Assembly (NCBI RefSeq): GCF_022397915.1
Contig: NZ_JAKEUO010000010.1
Location: forward strand, 1-64,000
Origin: Vibrio sp. Isolate34
Lineage (GTDB): Bacteria; Pseudomonadota; Gammaproteobacteria; Enterobacterales; Vibrionaceae
Reading direction: 5' to 3'
Length of the DNA stretch: 64,000 nucleotides
Shown here: positions 8,709 to 18,242 of the stretch, in pieces
Numbering within the stretch: position 1 is the first letter of the stretch
Layout: every line of letters starts with the position of its first letter
Translations under genes and position numbers: made by a program
The notes under the pieces: model-generated
Seen by the model: only the letters and a program-made list of their open reading frames with translations
Databases searched by the model: none
What the model was told of the DNA's origin: nothing

Positions 8709-10472
8709 CTACTCTGCCGACGAGACGTTGTTCTCAGCTTGAGATATTTTCTTATACTGAACCTTTGAAAAGTCTCTGTTAGGGAATAAAAAGTTCGCTT
8801 CGCTACGAATTTGCTTTGCCTTACTTTCTTCACCTAGGCCTTGATACGCTAGAATCAGATTGCTGTAGAAAGCAGGTCTTGGCTTGCTCTTTATGATCTC
8901 CAGTGACCAATCGATGTAAGGCTGTATAAGGCTCGGGTCGGCTTTGTAGAGACCAATATTAAGGTAAGTGCTGTATATGTCCCAGTCGTAGCGATCTTTC
9001 CAAACTACTGGGTTAGTTACTTGTTTGAGAATATCTGGGTTTTTAGGTTTAGATAGCTCGAATTTAGTCAGTACATAGTTAGTGTGCAGTGCGCTCAGCA
9101 TATAAAAGCTCACTAGGATCGGTAATACTAAGCTGCTCACTCTAAACAAGGTTTTACTGATTATGCTGAACGGCTGCTGATAGTGACGTGAAGCACGCTG
9201 ATCCACCCAGTAAATCAAAATGATGAAGGTTATCCAGTGAATCGCCGAATGATAAAACGGATACTCCAGTTGAGAATGCAAGAGTATAGGTATAAACAGC
9301 GCAAGTAATGCCAGGCGCGTGCCCTTTGCTGAACTTGCTATACGAGACATCACTAACACCGCGGCAATCAAGATCCCTACGATTGGCACTATGCCACCTT
9401 CGACACCCCAAAATAGAAACTCATTGTGCGGGTGATCCATAGAAGGAAGCCCCGGATGATAATTTGAGTTCAGTTGATGCTGGCGAGCCGTATATAGAGT
9501 GTACTCTGATTCAAACTTGCCATAGCCGTACCCAGTAAATGGCTTCTCTACCAACATATCTAACGTTTGCGGGAAAGTGTAAGCGCGAGGGCTTTCTAAG
9601 TTCGCTTTCTTGCTAGCGATGCTATCTGTAGCGCTGAGATTGATCACGGTAAACGCAACCACGATACCGACAGCAACGGATGCACACCAGCCATAGAAGC
9701 GTTTCTTGGTCGAGAATTTGTAAAGGTAAGGCAGAATACACACAAACCCGATGAGTGCTGCCAACCACCCTGTGCGTGATGCGATGATGATCAGGAGCGG
9801 CACGGTTAACGTTGGGGTCAGATACAATAAGAAAGATTCGCTGATCTTGTGATTATACTTAGCGGGCTGTCTTGCTAAAAGGTAAGCAGAAAGTACAAAA
9901 CCAGTCGCTAAAAAACTAGCCATCACATTGGGCTGCTGGAATATTCCGTAAGGGCGATTCGCTGCTGTGTTGTAACCAAATAGGTTACCTGGTTCTAATA
10001 CAAAATATTGCACATAACCAAACAGCGCTTGTATGACGACAGCGAGTACGATGAACCACAGCATACGTTGTTTGTGTTTGTTGCTGAATTTGAACTGCTG
10101 AAGGACTACGAATAAAGCAAAACCTGCCCATAACCCAAGTAATCGGCCTGAAGCTCCTTCCGGTGAAGCATTGCTGTATAGAATCGGCAATGTAAGTATC
10201 ACGCAACTGATCAGTAAACCTATGGTTAACTTGGAATACTTGAGTACTCGATTGGTCGCGAGTTGGTAAAAGCCAATTGCTAAGGTGAAGCTCAGTGCTA
10301 ACCAAGTGGTTGGATTAAAAGAGAGAGCAAGGCCAGAGCCACCGGGATTAGGCATGAAAAAATGCATGGCGAGTAAGAACACAACAGCTAATGAACCGAG
10401 GAATGCTTTGTTGAGTGGTAACTGAGTGATCTGATTTTCTAGCTGGGTACCGCTAGTATGTATTGTTGCCAT
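8709..10472 (-). CDS. pglL: PglL-type protein O-oligosaccharyltransferase (Wzy_C / O-antigen ligase family)
   Basis: Polytopic inner-membrane enzyme that, in its family, transfers an undecaprenyl-linked glycan to Ser/Thr of periplasmic proteins such as pilins. After about five membrane segments comes the PglL_A signature RPYGIFQQPNVMASFL. A large periplasmic loop then carries MDHPHNEFLFWGVEGG, the HxxNEFL-type motif of Wzy_C ligases with its catalytic-type His. A soluble C-terminal region follows (Wzy_C_2 type, about 430-587). V. cholerae has a characterised PglL at what I recall is the same position between the aminotransferase and uvrA. The motifs separate it from WaaL O-antigen ligase, though not with certainty. 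The MSHA pilin locus 6 kb away is a possible source of substrates. Confidence 0.82.
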   Translation of the reverse strand: MATIHTSGTQLENQITQLPLNKAFLGSLAVVFLLAMHFFMPNPGGSGLALSFNPTTWLALSFTLAIGFYQLATNRVLKYSKLTIGLLISCVILTLPILYSNASPEGASGRLLGLWAGFALFVVLQQFKFSNKHKQRMLWFIVLAVVIQALFGYVQYFVLEPGNLFGYNTAANRPYGIFQQPNVMASFLATGFVLSAYLLARQPAKYNHKISESFLLYLTPTLTVPLLIIIASRTGWLAALIGFVCILPYLYKFSTKKRFYGWCASVAVGIVVAFTVINLSATDSIASKKANLESPRAYTFPQTLDMLVEKPFTGYGYGKFESEYTLYTARQHQLNSNYHPGLPSMDHPHNEFLFWGVEGGIVPIVGILIAAVLVMSRIASSAKGTRLALLALFIPILLHSQLEYPFYHSAIHWITFIILIYWVDQRASRHYQQPFSIISKTLFRVSSLVLPILVSFYMLSALHTNYVLTKFELSKPKNPDILKQVTNPVVWKDRYDWDIYSTYLNIGLYKADPSLIQPYIDWSLEIIKSKPRPAFYSNLILAYQGLGEESKAKQIRSEANFLFPNRDFSKVQYKKISQAENNVSSAE

Positions 10473-10485
10473 AAATCCCTAACCT

Positions 10486-10525
10486 TATAAAAACAGAGCT
10501 TGTTCCTTCTGAAACAAGCTCCGTT
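10486..10525 (-). terminator. Terminator after uvrA
   Basis: On the minus strand, a stem of GAGCTTGTT / AACAAGCTC, extended by a G-U pair and further A-T/C-G pairs, is followed by TTTTTA. It lies between the uvrA stop and the pglL-like start. Confidence 0.85.
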
Positions 10526-10568
10526 ACTTTAACATTTTTCTGTCTGCTCGCAGGGCGCTATTTTACAC

Positions 10569-13400
10569 CTAGTTCAAATTTAACATAGGCTTAAGGAAGC
10601 GAGCGGTGTGTGAACCTTCGACCAACGCTACATCTTCAGGTGTACCCTCTGCAACAATCTCTCCACCACCTTGACCACCTTCAGGGCCAAGATCTAAGAT
10701 CCAGTCTGCTGTTTTAACGACATCTAAGTTGTGTTCAATCACGACAACCGTATTACCGTGATCACGCAGTCGATGCAGCACGGTTAATAGCTGTTGAATA
10801 TCGTGGAAGTGAAGGCCGGTTGTTGGTTCATCGAGAATGTATAAGGTTTTACCTGTATCTCGTTTAGATAGCTCGCGAGCCAATTTAACACGTTGCGCTT
10901 CACCGCCAGATAAGGTGGTTGCCGCTTGGCCCAAGCGAATGTAAGAAAGACCCACATCCATAAGCGTTTGCAGTTTACGTGCAATCACTGGGACTGGATT
11001 AAAGAACTCACGAGCATCTTCAACAGTCATCTCAAGAACTTCGTCAATGGTTTTACCCTTGTAGCGAACTTCTAGTGTTTCACGGTTGTAGCGCTTACCT
11101 TTACATACATCACACGGTACATACACATCCGGTAAGAAGTGCATTTCTACCTTGATAACGCCATCGCCCTGACACGCTTCACAGCGCCCGCCACGCACGT
11201 TAAAGCTAAACCTCCCCGCTTTGTAACCGCGTGAACGTGACTCTTGTGTGCCAGCAAAAAGTTCACGAATAGGAGTGAAGATACCAGTATAGGTCGCAGG
11301 GTTTGATCTTGGTGTGCGACCTATTGGGCTTTGATCAATATCGATTACCTTATCGAAATGCTCTAACCCTTTAATCTTTTTATGTTTTGCCGGTACTGCT
11401 GTGGTTGCACCATTAAGTTGAGTGTGAGCGACTTTGAAGAAGGTGTCGTTGATTAGTGTCGATTTACCCGAGCCTGATACACCCGTAATACAGCTAAATA
11501 ATCCCACTGGAATAGTTGCCGTAACATTCTTTAGGTTGTTGCCTGTCGCACCAACGATCTCTACGACTTTCTTCTTGTCGATTGGTGTTCGTTGTTTTGG
11601 TACTTCAATTTCTTTCACGCCACTCAGATATTGGCCTGTCAAAGAGTTCGGATTGTCGATGATGTCTTGCATGGTGCCTTCTGCGACTACATGACCACCG
11701 TGAACACCAGCGCCTGGGCCTATATCGATGACATGATCTGCACAGCGAATGGCATCTTCATCATGTTCTACAACAAGTACCGTATTGCCTAAGTCTCTCA
11801 AGTGAACCAAGGTTTGAAGTAGACGTTCATTATCACGCTGGTGGAGGCCAATTGACGGCTCATCCAACACATACATAACACCCACTAAACCGGCACCGAT
11901 TTGACTTGCTAGACGAATTCGTTGTGCTTCACCACCAGACAGAGTTTCAGCACTGCGTGATAGGTTAAGGTAGTTCAAACCAACGTTAACCAAGAAATGT
12001 AGGCGATCATTGATCTCTTTCATCACTTTATCGGCGATCTGCCCACGCTGACCGTCTAACTTCAACTCTTGGAAAAATTGTAGTGCATCAGCAATGCTGA
12101 GCTCAACGATCTCAGGCAGTGTTGTATCGCCGATAAAGACATTTCGAGCTTCTAGTCTCAGACGAGTACCATTACAGCTAGAGCATGACTTCGTTGAGAT
12201 GTATTTAGCAAGATCTTCACGCACCGAGCTTGATTCCGTATCACGGTAACGGCGCTCTAGCGTATTCAAAATACCTTCAAAGGGATGACGTTTAACGCGG
12301 ATATCACCACGATCATTGATGTATTTGAATTCAACTTCAGTACGGCCAGAACCTTTGAGAATGATCTCTTGAGTCTTCTTCGGTAGAGAGTTAAACGGCG
12401 CAAACAGATCGAAACCATAATGCTCTGACAGTGATGTTAGCATCTGGAAGTAGTAGTAGTTCTTTTGATCCCAGCCTTTAATCGCACCTTCAGCGATGCT
12501 TAGGTTCTCATCTAAAATCACTCGACTTGGATCAAAATACTGTTGAACACCAAGCCCATCACACGTACCACATGCACCTGCTGGGTTGTTGAATGAGAAT
12601 AGGCGAGGCTCAAGCTCTTGCATGCTGTAACCACACTTGGGACAAGCGAAGTTAGCAGAGAACACGATCTCTTCTTGATCTGTTTCGTCCATCCAGCCAA
12701 CAACCGCAATACCGCCAGAGAGCTCCAGTGTTGTTTCAAACGATTCAGCGAGTCGTTGCTGTAGATCAGGGCGCACCTTAAATCGGTCAACTACTACTTC
12801 AATGGTGTGTTTCTTGTGCAGTTCAAGTGCTGGTGGATCGGACAGATCACAGGTTTCACCATCAATACGTGCTCGAATAAAGCCTTGAGCCGCTAAGTTC
12901 TCAAGTGTTTTTACATGCTCACCCTTACGTTCTTTAACGATCGGCGCAAGCAGCATCATTTTTGAGCCCGCAGGTAACTCTAGTACCTTATCCACCATTT
13001 GACTGATAGTTTGCGCAGTTAGGGGGATGTTGTGATCCGGACAGCGAGGTTCGCCCACTCGAGCGTAAAGTAGCCTCAGGTAATCATAGACTTCGGTAAT
13101 GGTACCTACGGTTGAGCGAGGGTTATGAGATGTCGATTTTTGCTCTATCGAGATAGCCGGAGATAAACCTTCGATGTGGTCTACATCGGGTTTTTCCATA
13201 AGAGATAGAAATTGGCGAGCGTAGGCAGATAAAGACTCAACATAGCGACGTTGCCCTTCTGCGTATAGAGTATCAAACGCAAGTGACGACTTCCCTGAAC
13301 CGGATAACCCTGTGATAACCGTGAGTTTATCGCGGGGAATCGTTAGGTTAACGTCTTTGAGGTTATGCGTACGAGCGCCTCTAATTTCTATTTTATCCAT
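10569..13400 (-). CDS. uvrA: UvrABC excinuclease subunit A
   Basis: Damage-sensing ATPase of nucleotide excision repair; the dimer loads UvrB on damaged DNA. At 943 residues it has the full family length. It has two ABC ATPase modules, with Walker A at [16 protein letters not shown] (about 31) and [15 protein letters not shown] (about 640), and two ABC signatures LSGGEAQR. The zinc modules are [16 protein letters not shown]...CGTCDGLG and [17 protein letters not shown]...[11 protein letters not shown] near-perfect LexA box 65 bases upstream supports SOS induction. In E. coli uvrA is divergent from ssb; here galU and qstR separate them, as in other vibrios. Confidence 0.98.
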   Translation of the reverse strand: MDKIEIRGARTHNLKDVNLTIPRDKLTVITGLSGSGKSSLAFDTLYAEGQRRYVESLSAYARQFLSLMEKPDVDHIEGLSPAISIEQKSTSHNPRSTVGTITEVYDYLRLLYARVGEPRCPDHNIPLTAQTISQMVDKVLELPAGSKMMLLAPIVKERKGEHVKTLENLAAQGFIRARIDGETCDLSDPPALELHKKHTIEVVVDRFKVRPDLQQRLAESFETTLELSGGIAVVGWMDETDQEEIVFSANFACPKCGYSMQELEPRLFSFNNPAGACGTCDGLGVQQYFDPSRVILDENLSIAEGAIKGWDQKNYYYFQMLTSLSEHYGFDLFAPFNSLPKKTQEIILKGSGRTEVEFKYINDRGDIRVKRHPFEGILNTLERRYRDTESSSVREDLAKYISTKSCSSCNGTRLRLEARNVFIGDTTLPEIVELSIADALQFFQELKLDGQRGQIADKVMKEINDRLHFLVNVGLNYLNLSRSAETLSGGEAQRIRLASQIGAGLVGVMYVLDEPSIGLHQRDNERLLQTLVHLRDLGNTVLVVEHDEDAIRCADHVIDIGPGAGVHGGHVVAEGTMQDIIDNPNSLTGQYLSGVKEIEVPKQRTPIDKKKVVEIVGATGNNLKNVTATIPVGLFSCITGVSGSGKSTLINDTFFKVAHTQLNGATTAVPAKHKKIKGLEHFDKVIDIDQSPIGRTPRSNPATYTGIFTPIRELFAGTQESRSRGYKAGRFSFNVRGGRCEACQGDGVIKVEMHFLPDVYVPCDVCKGKRYNRETLEVRYKGKTIDEVLEMTVEDAREFFNPVPVIARKLQTLMDVGLSYIRLGQAATTLSGGEAQRVKLARELSKRDTGKTLYILDEPTTGLHFHDIQQLLTVLHRLRDHGNTVVVIEHNLDVVKTADWILDLGPEGGQGGGEIVAEGTPEDVALVEGSHTARFLKPMLNLN

Positions 13401-13464
13401 CTCAACAGACCATGTAATTTTAAGTGGCTAAAGTATTACATAGAGTGAGATTTGTGCAAAGTTT

Positions 13465-13484
13465 TACTGGATAAAAAAACAGTA
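13465..13484 (-). promoter_or_regulatory. LexA (SOS) box of uvrA
   Basis: TACTGGATAAAAAAACAGTA matches the LexA operator: CTG, ten AT-rich bases, CAG, with the outer TA...TA pair. It ends 65 bases upstream of the uvrA start on the uvrA side of the galU terminator. Confidence 0.85.
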
Positions 13485-13490
13485 AACAAA

Positions 13491-13517
13491 AAAGGGCGAC
13501 TCAAAGAGTCACCCTTT
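13491..13517 (-). terminator. Terminator after galU
   Basis: On the minus strand, AAAGGGTGACTC / GAGTCGCCCTTT (one U-G pair) with loop TTT is followed by TTTTTTG. It lies between the galU stop and the LexA box. Confidence 0.9.
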
Positions 13518-13549
13518 TAAAATTTGAAACGTTACTTCTTAGGTAGTCG

Positions 13550-14422
13550 TTATGCTTCTTTTTGTGTTGAGTGTTTGCCTAGCTCAACTTGTTTTTGGTC
13601 TTTTTTGTATAGGTTTTCAAAGCAGTAGTTTGTTGCCTCGATGTAACCTTCAACACTACCACAGTCAAAACGTTGGCCTTTAAATTTGTAAGCCAATACA
13701 CAGCCCGCTTTTGCTTGTTTAAGCAATGCATCGGTAATTTGGATCTCGCCGCCTTTACCTGGTTCAGTCTGTTCGATCAGCTCAAAAATATCTGGAGTCA
13801 GAATATAGCGGCCAATGATCGCTAGGTTGCTTGGTGCTGTACCTTGTTCTGGTTTCTCTACCATGTCATCGACACGGAAAAGATCGTCTTTTATCATCTC
13901 GCCAGAAATAACACCGTATTTATGTGTCTCTTCTTCTGGTACTTCTTGTACTGCAACGATAGAACAGCGGAACTGCTTGTATAGTGCAACCATTTGAGCC
14001 AGCACGCCTTGTTGTTCGTTCACACAAAGGTCATCGGCAAGCACAACTGCGAACGGTTCATCACCCACAAGCTCACGACCCGTTAGGATAGCGTGACCTA
14101 GACCTTTCATCTCGCGTTGGCGGATGTAAGTGAAGTTTGCTGCCTCAATCGTTTCACGGATATTGACTAGAAGGTCTTCTTTATTGGTGCCGCTGATCTG
14201 GTGCTCAAGCTCGTAGTTCTTATCGAAGTGATCCATGATTGAGTGCTTACCGCGGCCAGTAACAATGCACATTCCGTCCATACCAGCTTCGATTGCTTCT
14301 TCTACGCCGTATTCAATCAGCGGCTTGTTCACAACTGGCATCATTTCTTTCGGCATTGACTTAGTTGCAGGTAAAAAACGTGTACCGTAGCCAGCTGCCG
14401 GGAAAAGGCACTTTTTGATCAT
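13550..14422 (-). CDS. galU: UTP-glucose-1-phosphate uridylyltransferase
   Basis: Makes UDP-glucose from UTP and glucose-1-phosphate, the sugar donor for LPS core, exopolysaccharide and galactose metabolism. The nucleotidyltransferase domain fills the 290 residues. It starts with KKCLFPAAGYGTRFLPATKSMPKEM, holding the G-x-G-T-R loop and the catalytic Lys, and continues with VLADDLCV, the metal-binding DD. Strong similarity to the GalU family rather than GalF is suggested by the intact LPATKSMPKEM loop. It has a terminator at its 3' end and lies just downstream of qstR on the same strand, with a 157-base gap that holds no obvious terminator. Confidence 0.96.
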   Translation of the reverse strand: MIKKCLFPAAGYGTRFLPATKSMPKEMMPVVNKPLIEYGVEEAIEAGMDGMCIVTGRGKHSIMDHFDKNYELEHQISGTNKEDLLVNIRETIEAANFTYIRQREMKGLGHAILTGRELVGDEPFAVVLADDLCVNEQQGVLAQMVALYKQFRCSIVAVQEVPEEETHKYGVISGEMIKDDLFRVDDMVEKPEQGTAPSNLAIIGRYILTPDIFELIEQTEPGKGGEIQITDALLKQAKAGCVLAYKFKGQRFDCGSVEGYIEATNYCFENLYKKDQKQVELGKHSTQKEA

Positions 14423-14579
14423 GATAAGACCCTTTATCTATAATAATTATTGATTCAACCTGAGTGGTTGATATTTCTGAGGGCAACTCTAGCATAAGTT
14501 ATGTCTAAAATTCAGCAACAATACCTATGGTTTATTAGAGCTTCCCTCAAAATTATCGTCAGTTTAAGAGGCGGATCAA

Positions 14580-15227
14580 TTATGCAAGCAGGTTCTGGTT
14601 AGCCCAGGCGATGGCTTGGACTCTATTTTTAACCGCTAACTTACGAAATATTTGGTAGAGATGGGATTTGACCGTGAATTCACTAATGAATAAGTCATCG
14701 GCGATTTGTGTGTTGGATGAACCGGATTGAAGGCAGCGAATAACCTGAATCTCTCGAATGGTTAAGTCGACATTGGTTGGCGTTGTGTTGGTATTGACCA
14801 TGTTACGGTAGTAAAACAGCAGTTGGCTGGTGACCTTTCTTGGCAGCCAGTTATCGCCATCGATTACCTCTTGTAAACCATGAGCAATTTTGTCTTTTTT
14901 ATCAGTGTTATAAAACAGTCCTTTTAATACACCGTAAGTTAAAAGCTCTGAGGTCGGCAGTTGCTGGGGAACATTAAACAAAATGATCTCATGGTTTTTC
15001 CACATTACGGTCAAATTAGGGCAGATAGCCAATAGCTTTGGTACTTCTTTATAGTCGACAAGAAGAATGCGATTACTCTGCTTTCTATCGACTAACATTA
15101 GGTCGTCTGGCGTCATCTTATACAAGGTGATAGACAGGTGTTTTTCTATCTCTTTTACATGTAAATAGTTGTCGTTTGGGTCGATGCACAGAAAATGCAA
15201 AGTGCGAGCGTATCGAGATTTTCTCAT
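14580..15227 (-). CDS. qstR: LuxR-type regulator, probable competence regulator QstR
   Basis: A 215-residue response-regulator-like transcription factor of the CsgD/VpsT type. The C-terminal 65 residues are a LuxR/FixJ helix-turn-helix (LTIREIQVIRCLQSGSSNTQIADDLFISEFTVKSHL). The N-terminal part resembles a receiver fold but lacks the acidic triad and the phospho-acceptor Asp. From memory, V. cholerae QstR sits between galU and ssb and activates DNA uptake, recombination and type VI secretion genes under TfoX and quorum sensing. The name rests on that position and family, not on a search. The frame is open to 15320, but AGGA seven bases before the ATG at 15227 and the basic start MRKSRYARTL favour the shorter form. 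Confidence 0.8.
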   Translation of the reverse strand: MRKSRYARTLHFLCIDPNDNYLHVKEIEKHLSITLYKMTPDDLMLVDRKQSNRILLVDYKEVPKLLAICPNLTVMWKNHEIILFNVPQQLPTSELLTYGVLKGLFYNTDKKDKIAHGLQEVIDGDNWLPRKVTSQLLFYYRNMVNTNTTPTNVDLTIREIQVIRCLQSGSSNTQIADDLFISEFTVKSHLYQIFRKLAVKNRVQAIAWANQNLLA

Positions 15228-15505
15228 TGAAACGTCCTGTTTAATTGGAATTAGATTCCACGTTGTCATGCAGGCTTTAGCTTCTCTAGTGCAATAGTAG
15301 TGACTTGCGTTGAATATCAATTCCCAAAGTAAATGAGTGGTTTGTAAGTGGAGAAAAAAGCAACATCGCTCTGAATATCATGATTTGTTACGTTTTTATT
15401 CTTTGTAGTGAGGAGAGAATAGGAATGCGATTTATCACTGTAGAAAAGCATGCTATTCTTGTGCGCTAAAATTTTCTGAGACTATGAATTTAGACGGAGC
15501 AAATC

Positions 15506-16063
15506 ATGGCTAGCCGTGGAGTTAACAAAGTTATATTAGTGGGTAACCTAGGTAATGACCCAGAAATTCGTTACATGCCTAATGGTGGCGCGGTAGCGAA
15601 CATTACCATTGCGACGTCAGAGTCATGGCGTGATAAAGCAACTGGCGAACAACGTGAAAAAACAGAATGGCACCGTGTTGCTCTGTTTGGCAAGCTAGCT
15701 GAAGTTGCTGGTGAGTACCTACGTAAAGGTTCTCAAGTTTACATTGAAGGTCAACTTCAAACTCGTAAATGGCAAGACCAAAGCGGTCAAGATCGCTACA
15801 CAACTGAAGTGGTTGTTCAAGGCTTCAACGGTGTAATGCAAATGCTTGGTGGCCGTGCTCAAGGCGGTGCTCCTGCTCAAGGTGGTATGGGTAACAACCA
15901 ACAGCAAGGTGGTTGGGGTCAACCACAACAGCCACAACAGCAGCAACAACAATACAGTGCTCCTGCTCAACAGCAGAAAGCACCTCAACAACAAGCTCCT
16001 CAGCAGGCTCAACCTCAATATAATGAGCCACCGATGGATTTTGATGATGACATCCCATTCTGA
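15506..16063 (+). CDS. ssb: Single-stranded DNA-binding protein
   Basis: Coats single-stranded DNA in replication, recombination and repair. The OB fold covers residues 1-110, beginning [28 protein letters not shown], with the expected aromatic [29 protein letters not shown] low-complexity linker rich in Gln, Pro, Gly and Ala (about 118-172) leads to the acidic partner-binding tip DFDDDIPF. Start ATG with CGGAG six bases upstream. I looked for a LexA box in the 278-base gap to qstR and saw none. A strong terminator follows. Its neighbour qstR controls transformation, in which SSB also takes part, but they are divergent. Confidence 0.98.
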   Translation: MASRGVNKVILVGNLGNDPEIRYMPNGGAVANITIATSESWRDKATGEQREKTEWHRVALFGKLAEVAGEYLRKGSQVYIEGQLQTRKWQDQSGQDRYTTEVVVQGFNGVMQMLGGRAQGGAPAQGGMGNNQQQGGWGQPQQPQQQQQQYSAPAQQQKAPQQQAPQQAQPQYNEPPMDFDDDIPF

Positions 16064-16103
16064 GCCCTGTTTTTAATATATTATAAAGACAGTATTAAAT
16101 TGG

Positions 16104-16130
16104 AAAAAGCCGCGTTCATCGCGGCTTTTT
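16104..16130 (+). terminator. Terminator after ssb
   Basis: Perfect 11-bp stem AAAAAGCCGCG / CGCGGCTTTTT with loop TTCAT. Confidence 0.95.
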
Positions 16131-16224
16131 GTTACCTATAATTCTTAACGCTTTATTTACAACGTCAATTTATAGTATAAGTAGCAATACGGTATAATGT
16201 GAGTTGAAAAGGATTTCGTTATTC

Positions 16225-18240
16225 ATGAGATATACCCCCACACTAAAATTGAGCACCCGATTGGTAGCATTTGTCACGGTGATAGTTATCAGTGCGATGT
16301 TCATTCTTTTTATAGGTGGCACCCTTTCGTTCAAGCGCATCGGGCAGGAATATTTAGACCATTATTTGGTGGGAATAGTCGACGTTGTAGATAAAGAAAT
16401 GGAAGATCCAGATGCTGCGTATTCAATGCAGCGTTGGATGCCTAAGATGTTGCAGGCCAGTAATATTGTTGAGATGAAACTCTCAAATAAGACGGGTATT
16501 GTTTACCGCTTCAAAGATACTTCTCCACAAATTGATCCGAATCGCCTCTATGAGAAAAGCTTTACGTTAGAGCGTAATGAAGGTTACCAAATCGAATTCA
16601 AAGCATTGCCGCCTTATATTGGTTACAACTACTCAATAGAAGCGATGTGGTCGATTACTTTAGCGGTTGCTTTGATCATCTTCTGCTTGGCTCGTGGTGT
16701 TCGATGGTTGAAAGATCAGTTAATGGGTTCTGAAATGCTGGAAGAGCGCGGAAGGATGATCCTTGCAGGGCAAGTTGAAGCACATGCCAAAGGCGATGAG
16801 CGGGAATGGCCCTTTACGGCAAGTGAAGCGCTCGATGTGTTGATTGAAGAGCTGAAAGATGCACGCCAAGAGCGTAGCCGTTTCGATACCTTCATTCGTA
16901 CTCATACTTTCTTAGATAAACTTACTGGCACAGCCAACCGAGTTCTATTTGATAACAAGCTTGAATCTGCACTGCACGAAAGTGGTACTCGTGGTGGTGT
17001 GCTGTTAATACGTATCGATGAGTGGGAACAAGTTCGTGATGCTAATGACAAGCAAGTGACCGACGGCTTTATTATTGAAGTCGGTGAAGTCTTATCGAAT
17101 ATTGTTCAGCGCTATCCTGACGTTATTTTCTCCCGTTATTACGAAGCCGACTTTGCGGTATTTATCCCGCATCAGGGAGCCAAAGATATTGCGACCTTGG
17201 CAGCTCAATGTTTAAGGCAGTTAGATAAGCTAACTCCACCGGAGCCATTAGAGTCTGATAACTGGTGTCATATCGGCGTGACCATGTATACCGAGGGTGA
17301 GCGTCATAGCCAGATTATGGATGAAACGGAAACCGCACTAAAGAGTGCTCAGTTGGAACGCATTAACAACTGGAGCCGTTACCCTAAACAGAATAAAAAT
17401 GAGCTTGATAGAGGCAGCGTCCGTTGGAGAACATTACTCGACAAAGCTCTACTTCCTGAAAATTTGGTAATCTTTGCTCAGCGGTGTTACCTTATGTCGG
17501 AATTAGGTCAAGCTAATGAATTGCATAGAGAAATATTCACTAGAATTCAGGATCCAGACAAAGGTTTATTGAAATCGTCTCGATTTATGCCTGCGGTGGA
17601 GCAAGTGGGTTATCAAGCTCAAATGGACCAATCCGTGTTGAAGGTTTTGTTGAAATCTTTGAAAGAGTCAACTCAATCGATTAACTACTCGGTGAACCTG
17701 AATGTCACTCCGTTTGCGAGTAAACAGCATTTTAAGTGGTTTAGGAGCGAGTTATTACAACTCTCAGCTCAGCATCGCTCTCAGCTCGCTTTTGAATTTC
17801 CAGAAGGTCACCTTATTGCTCATCTTGATTATATGAGACCGGTGGCAAAGATGCTGCGAGGATTAGGGTGTAAAGTCATTGTTGGCCAAGCGGGGCGAAC
17901 CATAGTTAGCACGCACTATATAAAGGATTTGAAGGTTAATTATATTAAGCTTCATCGGAGCTTAATTAAGAAAATCGATCAAAGGCATGAGAACCAGCTG
18001 TTTGTCCGAAGTTTAATAGGGGCATGCGGTGACTCTCCAACCCAAGTTATCGCGGTTGGGGTCGAGACAAAACAAGAAAAGAATACCTTGATAGAGTTAG
18101 GCATTAATGGCTATCAAGGGAGATATTTCGACGAAGAGCAACAAATTATTCCTTTGCCTCACCAAGGTGAAAAGACAGTGAAAGCTGAATCTGTTGTAAA
18201 AGTTGGTCGAAGAAATCGATGGCGCAAGAGTAGTAGTTAA
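16225..18240 (+). CDS. csrD: CsrD/MshH-type degenerate GGDEF-EAL protein
   Basis: Membrane regulator that, in E. coli, directs RNase E to the small RNAs CsrB/CsrC and so frees CsrA; in vibrios it is also called MshH. Two membrane segments (about 15-38 and 145-165) flank a periplasmic domain; a HAMP-like linker, GGDEF-type and EAL-type domains follow. Both enzyme motifs are degenerate: the GGDEF position reads YEADF and the EAL position ELHRE, so it is unlikely to make or cleave c-di-GMP. A TTG at 16204 extends the frame; ATG 16225 with AAGGA eleven bases upstream is preferred. It opens the MSHA cluster, two bases before mshI, and probably shares its transcript. Confidence 0.9.
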   Translation: MRYTPTLKLSTRLVAFVTVIVISAMFILFIGGTLSFKRIGQEYLDHYLVGIVDVVDKEMEDPDAAYSMQRWMPKMLQASNIVEMKLSNKTGIVYRFKDTSPQIDPNRLYEKSFTLERNEGYQIEFKALPPYIGYNYSIEAMWSITLAVALIIFCLARGVRWLKDQLMGSEMLEERGRMILAGQVEAHAKGDEREWPFTASEALDVLIEELKDARQERSRFDTFIRTHTFLDKLTGTANRVLFDNKLESALHESGTRGGVLLIRIDEWEQVRDANDKQVTDGFIIEVGEVLSNIVQRYPDVIFSRYYEADFAVFIPHQGAKDIATLAAQCLRQLDKLTPPEPLESDNWCHIGVTMYTEGERHSQIMDETETALKSAQLERINNWSRYPKQNKNELDRGSVRWRTLLDKALLPENLVIFAQRCYLMSELGQANELHREIFTRIQDPDKGLLKSSRFMPAVEQVGYQAQMDQSVLKVLLKSLKESTQSINYSVNLNVTPFASKQHFKWFRSELLQLSAQHRSQLAFEFPEGHLIAHLDYMRPVAKMLRGLGCKVIVGQAGRTIVSTHYIKDLKVNYIKLHRSLIKKIDQRHENQLFVRSLIGACGDSPTQVIAVGVETKQEKNTLIELGINGYQGRYFDEEQQIIPLPHQGEKTVKAESVVKVGRRNRWRKSSS

Positions 18241-18242
18241 GC

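Noticed and set aside
15719..16018. Leu/Val-rich antisense frames opposite ssb
   Set aside because: Produced by the CAA/CAG-rich Gln linker of SSB read in reverse; low complexity only.
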